A stretch of DNA of 24,672 nt, from assembly GCA_903860995.1 (NCBI GenBank), contig CAIOSS010000199.1, positions 1 to 24,672 of the forward strand, in the 5' to 3' direction. The stretch comes from an uncultured delta proteobacterium. GTDB lineage: Bacteria > Myxococcota_A > Polyangia > Polyangiales > Ga0077539. Positions within the stretch are counted from its first letter, which is position 1, and each line of letters opens with the position of its first letter. Positions 16,425 to 23,440 of this stretch are shown here, piece after piece. A program made the translations under genes and the position numbers. A model generated the notes under the pieces. That model saw only the letters and a program-made list of their open reading frames with translations. It did no database searches and was not told where the DNA came from.

Positions 16425-16739
16425 ATGAAGCCCTCCGATCGGCCCCGTGTTGCCGCCCTGCTCGCGTCCGCCGCGCTCGCGCTCGGCGGTTGCGCGACGT
16501 CGCTCACGCCCGCGGCCCGCGCGGTGCAGTTCTCCGACACCGTGACGACGTCGCGCTGCCGCGCCCTCGGCGAGGTGACGGCCATCGACTCCGCGCTGGG
16601 CAGCCGCCAGCGGGCCTGGAGCGGCCTGCGCGAGGCGGCCGCGGCGCGCAGCGCGACGCACGTCGTGCTGATCCCCTACGCCCCGAGCGGGGGCGGCTAC
16701 TCCGTGCAGCGGGCGCGCGCCTTCCGCTGCGGGCTGTAG
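16425..16739 (+). CDS. Small DUF4156-like lipoprotein
   Basis: The 104-residue product has a clear lipoprotein signal, MKPSDRPRVAALLASAALAL ending in the lipobox LGGC, with Ala at +2 favouring the outer membrane. The mature part has AARAVQFSDTV, then RCRALGEVTAIDS, an Arg/Ala-rich helix (LREAAAARSATHVVLIPY) and a C-terminal Cys in FRCGL that could pair with the Cys of RCRALG. The pattern V-x-C-x3-LG-x-V followed by an Ala-rich helix leading into THVVL is that of DUF4156/RcsF-like small lipoproteins. Length fits the family. A possible role is in envelope sensing or maintenance, but nothing nearby supports a specific partner. Confidence 0.75.
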   Translation: MKPSDRPRVAALLASAALALGGCATSLTPAARAVQFSDTVTTSRCRALGEVTAIDSALGSRQRAWSGLREAAAARSATHVVLIPYAPSGGGYSVQRARAFRCGL

Positions 16740-17053
16740 GCTCCGACGTCTCGACGGCGTCGATGCCGTCGATGGGCCGCGTCCTGTCACCAGCTAAACC
16801 TCCTCGTCAACATCGTCTGCCAGAGCCCCGGCGGCGAGCTCGGCGACCTCATCGGCTACCGCCGCGCCCTCGTCGGGGGGGTGCGCCACCGCGTTCGCCG
16901 GGGCGGCGCTCTCGGTGGGGCTGCCCGGGCGTGGGGTCCCCCGCGCGAGGAGGGGCCGAGCGGCCCTCTCAGGCGCCCGTGAGGGCTACGACCCGAGTCG
17001 ACCTCGTGGCGGAGACCCACCCCCATAGGGCCGCTCTGATAGCTTGCGCCCCG
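16740..17053 (+). other. Gap with an orphan coding-like fragment, no intact gene
   Basis: From about 16790 one plus-strand frame reads HQLNLLVNIVCQSPGGELGD and LIGYRRALVGG without a start codon. At a seven-G run (16875-16881), deleting one base would continue it as GGCATAFAGAALSVGLPG, a hydrophobic helix, to a TAG at 17026. This resembles a remnant or a frameshifted small membrane protein, but I cannot assign it. GCCCTC and GAGGGC near 16970-16990 could form a weak hairpin before the next gene. Confidence 0.35.
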
Positions 17054-17830
17054 ATGACCACCGTCGACGACCTGTGCCGCGCCATGGACGCCGTCGCTCC
17101 GCCGAGGCTCGCCGAGTCCTGGGACAACGTCGGGCTCCTCGTGGGCGACCGCGCAGCGCCGCTCGACCGCGTGCTCCTCACCATCGACCTCACGCGCCCG
17201 GTGCTCGACGAGGCCCTCGCGCGCGGGTGCGCCGCCGTCGTCGCGTACCACCCCGTGATCTTCAGCGCGCTCAAGCGCGTGGTGGCGGGCTCGATGGCGT
17301 ACGAGCTCGTGCGCCGCGGCGTGGCCGTGTACAGCCCGCACACCGCGCTCGACATCGCCGAGGGCGGCACCAACGACGTGCTCGCCGACGCCGTAGGCAT
17401 GACCGCCCGCGCGCCGCTGCGCATCACCCTACCGGCCGAGGGCCTCGGGCTCGGGCGGGTGGGCTCGGTCGAGCCCGTCGAGCGGGCCGCGCTCCTGGCG
17501 CGGGTGCGCGCGGCGCTGGGCGTCGACCACCTGGTGGTGGCCGGTCCGAGCGAGGGGATCGTGACGCGCGTCGCGGTCGGGGCGGGCGCGTGCGGCGACC
17601 TGCTGAACGAGGTGATCGCCTCCGGGGCCGGGCTCTACGTGACGGGCGAGATGCGCCACCACGACGCCCTGCGCGCCGCGGAGGCGGGCGTCACCGTCGC
17701 GTGTGCGCTGCACTCCAACAGCGAGCGGCGCACCCTCGGGGTGCTCGCTGGGCGCCTGCGGGCGGCGCTGCCGGGGGTGGAGTTCCACCTGTCGGCGAGC
17801 GACCGCGACCCCTTCCGCGTGGTGGGCTGA
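17054..17830 (+). CDS. Nif3-like dinuclear metal-centre protein, NIF3L1-type
   Basis: The 258-residue protein is a complete member of the NIF3/YbgI/YqfO family: ESWDNVGLLVG near the start, the metal motif YHPVIFSALKR (His66), SPHTALD (His96, Asp100), VTGEMRHHDAL, and HSNSER (His220, Glu224). Family members form toroidal hexamers with two metals per subunit; the biochemical role is debated, and GTP cyclohydrolase-like activity has been suggested for some. The first metal motif is YHP, as in eukaryotic NIF3L1, where many bacterial members have HHP. The C-terminal HSNSERRTLG and SASDRDPFRVV also echo the eukaryotic branch. It lacks the PII/CutA-like insert of YqfO-type proteins. The start is the ATG at 17054. 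It stands alone, convergent with a broken lipoprotein gene. Confidence 0.92.
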   Translation: MTTVDDLCRAMDAVAPPRLAESWDNVGLLVGDRAAPLDRVLLTIDLTRPVLDEALARGCAAVVAYHPVIFSALKRVVAGSMAYELVRRGVAVYSPHTALDIAEGGTNDVLADAVGMTARAPLRITLPAEGLGLGRVGSVEPVERAALLARVRAALGVDHLVVAGPSEGIVTRVAVGAGACGDLLNEVIASGAGLYVTGEMRHHDALRAAEAGVTVACALHSNSERRTLGVLAGRLRAALPGVEFHLSASDRDPFRVVG

Positions 17831-17848
17831 GCGACGGGGAGCGCGGGG

Positions 17849-18125
17849 TCACCGCACCACGAGGGGGGGGCACCCGCGCGGGCGTCGGGAGTCTCGGCGC
17901 GACCGAGGTCGGCCAGCGCGTCGACGGCGGCGTCGGCCGCGGCGTCGGCGGTGCGCCCGAGGTCTCCTGCGGCGACGGCGTCGGCGAAGCCCGCGGCGTC
18001 CTCGCCGGTCGGGCTGCCCGTGGATGGGCCGCGCGCTGAACAGGCGACGAGCACGCCATGGATGAGTGCGGCGCCCAACAGAGAGCCGACGAAGAAGCGT
18101 GAACGGTGTCCCCTCGTCGCAGCAT
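17849..18125 (-). pseudogene. Small lipoprotein gene broken by two one-base indels
   Basis: A minus-strand frame reads FFVGSLLGAALIHGVLVAC, a signal with a perfect LVAC lipobox, followed by an Asp/Ala-rich stretch (AGFADAVAAGDLG, DAAADAAVDALADLG) typical of myxobacterial lipoprotein linkers. As given it has no ATG and runs into the antisense of the NIF3-like gene. Adding one C in the + strand run at 18110-18113 joins it to an ATG at 18125 (MLRRGGHRSRFF, a proper basic n-region). Adding one G in the eight-G run at 17863-17870 ends it at a TGA (17849-17851), leaving 92 residues and clean spacing to both neighbours. The two corrections are inference; the lipobox segment is directly visible. Confidence 0.45.
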
Positions 18126-18136
18126 CGGCGCCGAGC

Positions 18137-19867
18137 CTACGGGGCGCAACGGATGGCCGAGCGCGCGCGACGAGTCGACTTCCGGCTCCGCTCCGCTCGT
18201 CGGCGCAGCGCCCACAGCGCCGCGCACGCCACGAGCGCGACGCCCGACCGCCCGGCCCGCGCGCGGCCTGCGTGACAGCCGCACCCCTCGCTCGCGCTCG
18301 TCGCGGTGACCTCTCCCGCGCCCGCCTCGGTGCCCGCAGCGTCGACCCGCGGCGCCCCTGCGTCGAGGACCGTGGCGCCTGGTCGGCGGCACTCCCCTGC
18401 CGCGCAGACCTCGCCCGCGGGGCAGGGCGTCGCGCCGTCCGCGAGCGCGCAGCGGTCCCGGCACGACCCGCGGTCGCAGTACGAGCCCGTGGGGCAGGTC
18501 ACGTCGAGGCAGTCGTCGGTGACGCAGCGACCATCGGGCGCGCAGATGAGTCCCGCCGGACACGACGCGCAAGTGCAGCTGTACTGGCACTGCCCGAACC
18601 CCGGCAGTCGCCCGTCGTTCTGGCAGACCTGATCGCCCTCGCAGAAGGCTTCGTCGCACGCTTCGCCGCACCCGCCCGCGCGGCACTGCTGGCCGAAGGG
18701 GCACGTCACGCCCTCGCAGAGGCCCACGCAGGCGCCCGCGCGGCAGCGCTGTCCGGTTGGGCACACGACCGACTCGCACGCGTCGTCGACGCACGTCTCG
18801 CGCGCGGAGCACACGCGCCCGGCCGGGCAGTCACGGCCGGTCGGACAGCGCGCCGCGCACCGCCCGCGATCGCAGACCTCGCCCTCGCCGCAGAGCGCCG
18901 CGCTGTCGTCGACGCGCCCGTCGCAGTCGTTGTCGAGGCCGTTGCAGCGCGCGGCCTGCGGTCGCCGCAGCGGCTGGCAGTACGTGTCGAAGCTCCCGCG
19001 GCAGAGCGTGACCCCGTCGGCGCAGACGCCGGCCCGACCGGGGACCACGCACGGCGTCCCCGCGCCGACGCACCCACCGTAGTCCGAGACGCCGACGATG
19101 GAGAAGCGATGGAGACCGGCCTCGCCGCCGTGGACGTTCGAGGTCTGGCAGAGCTCGCCGATGGCGGCAGTGCGCGAGCTCGGAAGCGCGTAGAAGTTTC
19201 GTCGGTTGCCTGCATCGAAGCCGACCTGGGCGTGGGCGCCGTCGGCCCCGGCGGTCCATTCGCAGCGGTGGTAACGAAACTCGAGGTCGACGCGGTCGAC
19301 GTTGGGGCAACGGAACGACGTCGTCACGATGAGCTGGAAGTCGTCGCGCGCGTCGTCGCGGTCGGCGCTGCGTCGCACGTCGTGCCAGGTCACCACCAGC
19401 CGCCCGGGCTCGACGTGGAAGCACACCGCGTTGCCCGACGGGTTGCCTCCGCCGCGCGTGTCGACGTCCGCCCACCAGGGCGCGATCATCGGTTGTCCCG
19501 CGACCGGAAAGACGGCGGGCGTCGGGTCGGCGAGGGGCGCGGCGAAGGTGATGTTGCCGTTGGTGTTGACGAAGAAGTGATCGACCCGCGCATCGAACAG
19601 AGCCAACCCCTCGGGGAAGGCCGCGCGGAGGTCGATGGCCACCGGCGTCGCGCGCGCGTCGGGGTGCGGACCGGCGTACGAGCCGTCGTCGCTCGGATGC
19701 ACGCAGTGCTCGGCGAGGCCGTACCCGTCAGGACCGCCGAAGCCGCGCAGCAGCGGGACCGCGCCGACCGGCGAGACTTGCAGCGCAACGGCGGCCGCGA
19801 CGAGCCACGGGGTCGGCCGCATCGGCGAGAGCGGGACGGGCGCGAACGCCATTCGACGCGCGCTCAT
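18137..19867 (-). CDS. NIDO-domain Cys-rich surface protein with MYXO-CTERM tail
   Basis: The 576-residue protein has a signal peptide (PWLVAAAVALQVSPVGA). A nidogen-like (NIDO) beta domain covers about residues 75-235: DHFFVNTNGNITFAAPL, MIAPWWADVDTRG, GRLVVTWHDV, FQLIVTTSF, VDLEFRYHRCEW and QVGFDAG. A CNGLDNDCDGRVDD motif near 305-320, common in myxobacterial proteins and thought to bind metal, leads into Cys-rich repeats (units like CPTGQRCRAGACVGLC) up to about 500. The C-terminus has GCGCHAGR, a hydrophobic helix (VALVACAALWAL) and RRRAERSRK, the plan of a MYXO-CTERM sorting signal, so it is probably exported and surface-anchored. It starts at ATG 19867, overlapping the stop of the gene before it (ATGA). 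A role in adhesion or matrix contact is inference from the NIDO domain. Confidence 0.88.
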   Translation of the reverse strand: MSARRMAFAPVPLSPMRPTPWLVAAAVALQVSPVGAVPLLRGFGGPDGYGLAEHCVHPSDDGSYAGPHPDARATPVAIDLRAAFPEGLALFDARVDHFFVNTNGNITFAAPLADPTPAVFPVAGQPMIAPWWADVDTRGGGNPSGNAVCFHVEPGRLVVTWHDVRRSADRDDARDDFQLIVTTSFRCPNVDRVDLEFRYHRCEWTAGADGAHAQVGFDAGNRRNFYALPSSRTAAIGELCQTSNVHGGEAGLHRFSIVGVSDYGGCVGAGTPCVVPGRAGVCADGVTLCRGSFDTYCQPLRRPQAARCNGLDNDCDGRVDDSAALCGEGEVCDRGRCAARCPTGRDCPAGRVCSARETCVDDACESVVCPTGQRCRAGACVGLCEGVTCPFGQQCRAGGCGEACDEAFCEGDQVCQNDGRLPGFGQCQYSCTCASCPAGLICAPDGRCVTDDCLDVTCPTGSYCDRGSCRDRCALADGATPCPAGEVCAAGECRRPGATVLDAGAPRVDAAGTEAGAGEVTATSASEGCGCHAGRARAGRSGVALVACAALWALRRRAERSRKSTRRARSAIRCAP

Positions 19868-20385
19868 CGGGCGCAGCGAATCGGGTCGGTCACCGTCGAA
19901 GGAACGCGGAACTGGACCGTCCGCGTGCCATCGGTGGCGGCGTAATCACCCGGCGGCAGCGGATCGGTGAGGCACTCCACGGTGGGAGCCGAGCAGGCTG
20001 GCAGACTGCTGCCTGCGCATCTGTGGTCCACATCGACGACGAGGCTCCCGGTCAGGCGGAACGTGTTGCCGTCGCGGGTGAGCGAGCAGCGTGACGAGAC
20101 GAGCCAGTCGCACAACGGTCGACAGGTTCGGAGAACGTCCACCCCGAGGCTGAGGCGCACGGGCCCGTTGCGGCGGAAGGTCTCCTCGCCCTGTCCCGCG
20201 TAGCCGAGGACGCAGAGCTGTTGCAGCGGCAGTTCTTCGCGCACCGGCCCGCGACCCACGGGCGCCACGCACAGCCACGGTGCGCGGACGCGACGGCCGA
20301 GTGGACGCTCGGCGCCGGTCGACCCCACCGGGAGCGGGGTCGCGAGTGGAACGTGCGCGCGGCGTAAGCGGAAGAGCGTGGTCAT
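19864..20385 (-). CDS. Cys-rich protein of unknown function, coupled to the NIDO gene
   Basis: I do not recognise this 173-residue protein. It contains nine cysteines (39, 58, 88, 92, 100, 123, 131, 138, 171), as expected for a disulfide-stabilised extracellular protein, yet the N-terminus (MTTLFRLRRAHVPLATPLPV) is not a convincing signal peptide. The second half reads as beta strands: TFRLTGSLVVDVDHRC, CLTDPLPPGDYAA and RTVQFRVPS. The PPGDY ... VQFRVP ending resembles small exported beta-sandwich proteins of myxobacteria. Its stop overlaps the start codon of the NIDO gene, so the two are translated together and probably act at the same place. A GGGGGG stretch six to eleven bases before the ATG may serve as a weak ribosome site. 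Confidence 0.72.
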   Translation of the reverse strand: MTTLFRLRRAHVPLATPLPVGSTGAERPLGRRVRAPWLCVAPVGRGPVREELPLQQLCVLGYAGQGEETFRRNGPVRLSLGVDVLRTCRPLCDWLVSSRCSLTRDGNTFRLTGSLVVDVDHRCAGSSLPACSAPTVECLTDPLPPGDYAATDGTRTVQFRVPSTVTDPIRCAR

Positions 20386-20399
20386 GATGTTCCCCCCGG

Positions 20400-20420
20400 A
20401 TGATGCGTCGATTGCATCAT
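20400..20420. promoter_or_regulatory. Inverted repeat ATGATGC-N7-GCATCAT, possible operator
   Basis: A perfect 7-bp inverted repeat with a 7-base spacer lies 15-35 bases upstream of the minus-strand start at 20385. It is unusually AT-rich for this DNA and overlaps the candidate -10 hexamer. It could be a repressor site spanning the start of transcription or a 5'-UTR hairpin before the ribosome site. Confidence 0.4.
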
Positions 20421-20421
20421 A
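20416..20421 (-). promoter_or_regulatory. Candidate -10 element (TATGAT) for the two-gene surface operon
   Basis: On the minus strand TATGAT lies about 30 bases upstream of the ATG at 20385. Transcription would start near 20409, inside the inverted repeat. The -35 region is poor, so an activator may be needed; the repeat array at 20491-20570 is upstream in the right direction. Confidence 0.35.
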
Positions 20422-20490
20422 GAGCCGCGCGACCCGCGATGAGCCTCTCCCGCACGCCCCGTCGGCCTCGCGGGTGCGCGCTCGCGGCCC

Positions 20491-20570
20491 GATGTCGAGC
20501 GCTCGATCGTTCGATGTCGAGCGCTCGATCGTTCGATGTCGAGCGCTCGATCGTTCGATGTCGAGCGCTC
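20491..20570. repeat. Tandem 22-bp direct repeats, 3.6 copies, each with a 12-bp palindrome
   Basis: Three identical 22-bp units start at 20491, 20513 and 20535, and a 14-base partial fourth starts at 20557. Each unit contains the perfect palindrome TCGAGCGCTCGA (20495-20506, 20517-20528, 20539-20550); the fourth (20561-20572) differs at one base. The 22-bp period is close to two helical turns, so the palindromes face the same side of the DNA. The array lies in the gap between the stop of the large lipoprotein gene (20595) and the start at 20385, upstream of the latter's candidate promoter. There are no unique spacers, so it is not CRISPR. A cooperative binding array is the preferred reading. 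Confidence 0.85.
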
Positions 20571-20594
20571 AACCATCCCGCATCGACCTGAACG

Positions 20595-23285
20595 TCACCG
20601 CGGCGTGAAACGGATGCCCGTGCCCGCCGCGATTCCGCCGAGATGCAACGCGAAGGCGGTGCCGCGGTCGGCCTGGAGCCCGACGTTCGTGAACGCGTCG
20701 CGGAGGAGCACCGTCCCGGCTGCCGCCTCGCGTGCGTAGAGAAACTCGATGGTCTCGCTGCCCTCGGAGAGCACCACCTCGAGCAGACCGAGCAGCGCGG
20801 TCCCGGGCTCCGGCGACGTCGGCGTGAGCCACTCGAGCACGAGCCGCCGCGCGGGCGCCACGCCGAAGGTGCGCGCGCAGACGACCGTCGCGCCGGGCAG
20901 CGGGACCGGCCCCGGGAGCGCTGCCGCCGGCAGGTTCGCGTTGGGAACGGGCGACGACGCGTCCGTGAGGCGGCCGAAGGTGACCATGCCCGACAGGCTC
21001 GGCCACGCCCGACCTTGCGGCACGCCGAACAGGCGAAACGGAAACGGGATCAGCACCGGCACCTCGGTGTAGCGCGGGTCGGTGCGATTCGTCGTGCGCG
21101 GCACCCGCACGCCGTCGCCCGCGCAGGCGTCGAGCAGGACCACGTCGCCGACCAGCGCCTCGCGGTAGCCCGACGCCTGGCACCACGACGCAGGTCCCGC
21201 GACGACGCAGCGCGAGGGCGCCTCGCAGGCGTCGCGCTGCCCGCCGGGATCGCACGCGGCCCCGTCGGCCACCACGGGGAGACACCGCGGCCCCGGCGTG
21301 TAGTACGCCAGCGGCGAAGAGTTGGGCCCGCTGGTCGCGCGGGAGCAGGTCAGCCCGGCATCGCAGGGCGTGACGGTCACGCGACAGGCGCCGCCCAGCG
21401 CGCCGTCCGCGAGGCAGAGGCCGAGCGCGCCATCCCGACGGGGCTCCTGGATCTGACAGGACATTCCGCCTCCGCACGCATCGGTGCGACCGGAGGCGTC
21501 GCAGACCGCGCCCCGCGGCAGGCCGACGAGACACAGGCCCGCGTCGCTGCACCCGAGGTCGCCGTCGCACGGGCGCTCCCCGGCGCGACAGCGTCCGCCC
21601 AAGACCCCGGGCCCTACGCAGCGCGCGCCGACGCAGGTCGTGCCCGCAGCACACCGGCGCCCCGCGTCGCAGGCGCCCCCGAGCGGAACCACCGGCTGGC
21701 AGGTGGAGTTCGATCCGCACTCCAGGCCGTCGTCGCACGACGTCGGCGGCGCGCGGCACTGCCCATCGCGCGCGCCCTCGGCCACGCAGCGACCCGGGCT
21801 CGACCCGCCGGGCGCGATGCACGTCGATCCCGTGGGACAGCTGTCCCGGACCTGCTCGACGTCGCACGCTGCGCCCGCGAGGACGGTCACGCGACAGTAG
21901 GCGGACTGCGAGCACGTGAGCCCCGCCGCGCACGGCGCACCTCCGGCCCTCCCTTCGCAGGGCGCGTCGAGGGACCCGACGACGGTGCAGCGGGAACCCG
22001 AGCGACCCAGGTACTCGCACGTGAGCCCCGTCGCGCAGAGCAGTCGAAACGGCTCGCACGATCCACCGCGGGGGATCACGGCGCCGCACTCACCGATCGC
22101 GTCGCAGACGAGACCCTCGTCGCACGCGGTCGCCTCGGACGTGCCGCGACAGCCGGCGAGCGCGGCGCCCTCCGGCTCGCAGATCGCCGAGGACCCCGTG
22201 CAGCGGGCGCCGGGTGCGCACGATGACGTGGGCGATGATCGATCGCACGGCGCGCCCGCCGCGATGGGGCGCACGCAGCGACGGACGCCGGACCCGGCGA
22301 AGACGCACGTGAGGCTCCCGTCGCAGGCCGCCACGCCCGCGGCCCGACGGCACGCTCCGCCCTCGTTGCCGTCGGCCACGCACCGACCCGTGACCGCGGT
22401 CGGTGAGGCCGCGAAGCACGACGTCCCCGCCCCGCAGAGGTCGATGTCCTTGGCGCGCGGGCAGGCTTCGCCCGCGGCGATCGGCTCGAGCTCGTCGACG
22501 CTGAGATCGAACGCGCCGCGCGAGCCGTCGTACCCCGCGACGACGAGGTAGAGCGTCGTCCCGGCCGCGATCGGCGCCGCCGTCGTCACCTGCACGAACG
22601 ACGGGAACCCGCTGCCCCGGGACGATCCCCCGTCGTCACAGCCGAGCGAGGCGGCGTCCGTCGCGCAGCGATCGAGCAGCCACACCGCGGGGTTGAAGCG
22701 TGATCCGTGCCCGTCGACGGTGACCCGCACGCGGCTGCCCGTGCGGGCGGTGTAGCGATACACGATCGGGTAAGCATCCCGCGCCGCGCAGCCCGAGGGC
22801 ACGGGGAGCACCGAGCGACGAGGCGCCGCGGAGTTGTCGCCGAGCGCGCGTGTCGACGACCCGCTCACGACGCCGACCGACGCGAGGTCGATCACCGCAG
22901 CGCCCGCGCACGGGTCGACCGCGGGCACATCGGGCTCCACGTCGCGGACCGCGCCAGAGTCGACGCTGACCTCGCCCATGGGAGCGTCGCCCGCGTCGCC
23001 CGAGACGTCGGCGACGACCGAGGCCTCAGGGACATCCGAGACGTCGGCGACGTCCGATCCGTCGGCGACGACCGACGCGTCCGGGCGATCGCCGGAGGTC
23101 GTCCGATCGACGGGCGCCGTGACGTCTACGGTCGTCGCGTCGGGGCCGAGCGCGGCGTCGTCGCTCGCGCTCCACGGCGCGGGCCGCAGCTCGGCGCCGC
23201 AACCCGCGAGCGCGATGACGATCGCGAGAGGTCGCGCACGAGTGATCCATTGTCTGTCCCCCATGGCGAGCATCGTCGGTCGCAT
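20595..23285 (-). CDS. Large lipoprotein with 13 four-cysteine modules
   Basis: The protein has 896 residues from the ATG at 23285; in-frame ATGs at 23273 and 23264 are also possible. Its signal ends in the lipobox LAGC (Cys29). An Asp/Val/Ala-rich linker (about 30-120) carries repeats such as DVADVSDVPEASVVADVS. Next comes a PPC-like beta domain (GSRVRVTVDGHGSRFNPAVW ... LYLVVAGYDG). Then 13 tandem modules of 30-37 residues follow the scheme G-x2-C ... C-x2-G-x2-C ... C, four cysteines each. Last is a beta-rich C-terminal domain of about 160 residues (PVLIPFPFRLFG, ATVVCARTFG, RLVLEWLTP, LLEVVLSEGSETIEFLYARE). The protein should sit on the outer membrane, with the modules forming a disulfide-rigid stalk; that arrangement is inference. 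Related architecture links it to the NIDO gene downstream. Confidence 0.87.
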   Translation of the reverse strand: MRPTMLAMGDRQWITRARPLAIVIALAGCGAELRPAPWSASDDAALGPDATTVDVTAPVDRTTSGDRPDASVVADGSDVADVSDVPEASVVADVSGDAGDAPMGEVSVDSGAVRDVEPDVPAVDPCAGAAVIDLASVGVVSGSSTRALGDNSAAPRRSVLPVPSGCAARDAYPIVYRYTARTGSRVRVTVDGHGSRFNPAVWLLDRCATDAASLGCDDGGSSRGSGFPSFVQVTTAAPIAAGTTLYLVVAGYDGSRGAFDLSVDELEPIAAGEACPRAKDIDLCGAGTSCFAASPTAVTGRCVADGNEGGACRRAAGVAACDGSLTCVFAGSGVRRCVRPIAAGAPCDRSSPTSSCAPGARCTGSSAICEPEGAALAGCRGTSEATACDEGLVCDAIGECGAVIPRGGSCEPFRLLCATGLTCEYLGRSGSRCTVVGSLDAPCEGRAGGAPCAAGLTCSQSAYCRVTVLAGAACDVEQVRDSCPTGSTCIAPGGSSPGRCVAEGARDGQCRAPPTSCDDGLECGSNSTCQPVVPLGGACDAGRRCAAGTTCVGARCVGPGVLGGRCRAGERPCDGDLGCSDAGLCLVGLPRGAVCDASGRTDACGGGMSCQIQEPRRDGALGLCLADGALGGACRVTVTPCDAGLTCSRATSGPNSSPLAYYTPGPRCLPVVADGAACDPGGQRDACEAPSRCVVAGPASWCQASGYREALVGDVVLLDACAGDGVRVPRTTNRTDPRYTEVPVLIPFPFRLFGVPQGRAWPSLSGMVTFGRLTDASSPVPNANLPAAALPGPVPLPGATVVCARTFGVAPARRLVLEWLTPTSPEPGTALLGLLEVVLSEGSETIEFLYAREAAAGTVLLRDAFTNVGLQADRGTAFALHLGGIAAGTGIRFTPR

Positions 23286-23440
23286 CGAACCCGCCGCGCA
23301 AGACCCGTGAACTCGGCCGCGCGCCGGGGCTTCAGCAAGAGCCGCAGGCGCCCGCGGAGGCCGTCGTCGAGCTGCGGGGTGCAGCCCCAGCGATGAGCCG
23401 TCATGGATCGCCCGGGCGCGCCGTGCGAGGGTCACGGACC

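Noticed and set aside
17635..17848. Extension of the small lipoprotein into the NIF3-like gene
   Set aside because: That segment is the antisense of NIF3-like coding sequence. A one-base correction in the G8 run ends the lipoprotein at 17849 instead.
20491..20570. CRISPR array
   Set aside because: The 22-bp units are head-to-tail with no unique spacers, and there are no cas genes.
22834..23396. Plus-strand open frames opposite the large lipoprotein
   Set aside because: They are antisense to its Asp-rich linker and signal, and show only low-complexity Thr/Ser/Arg composition.
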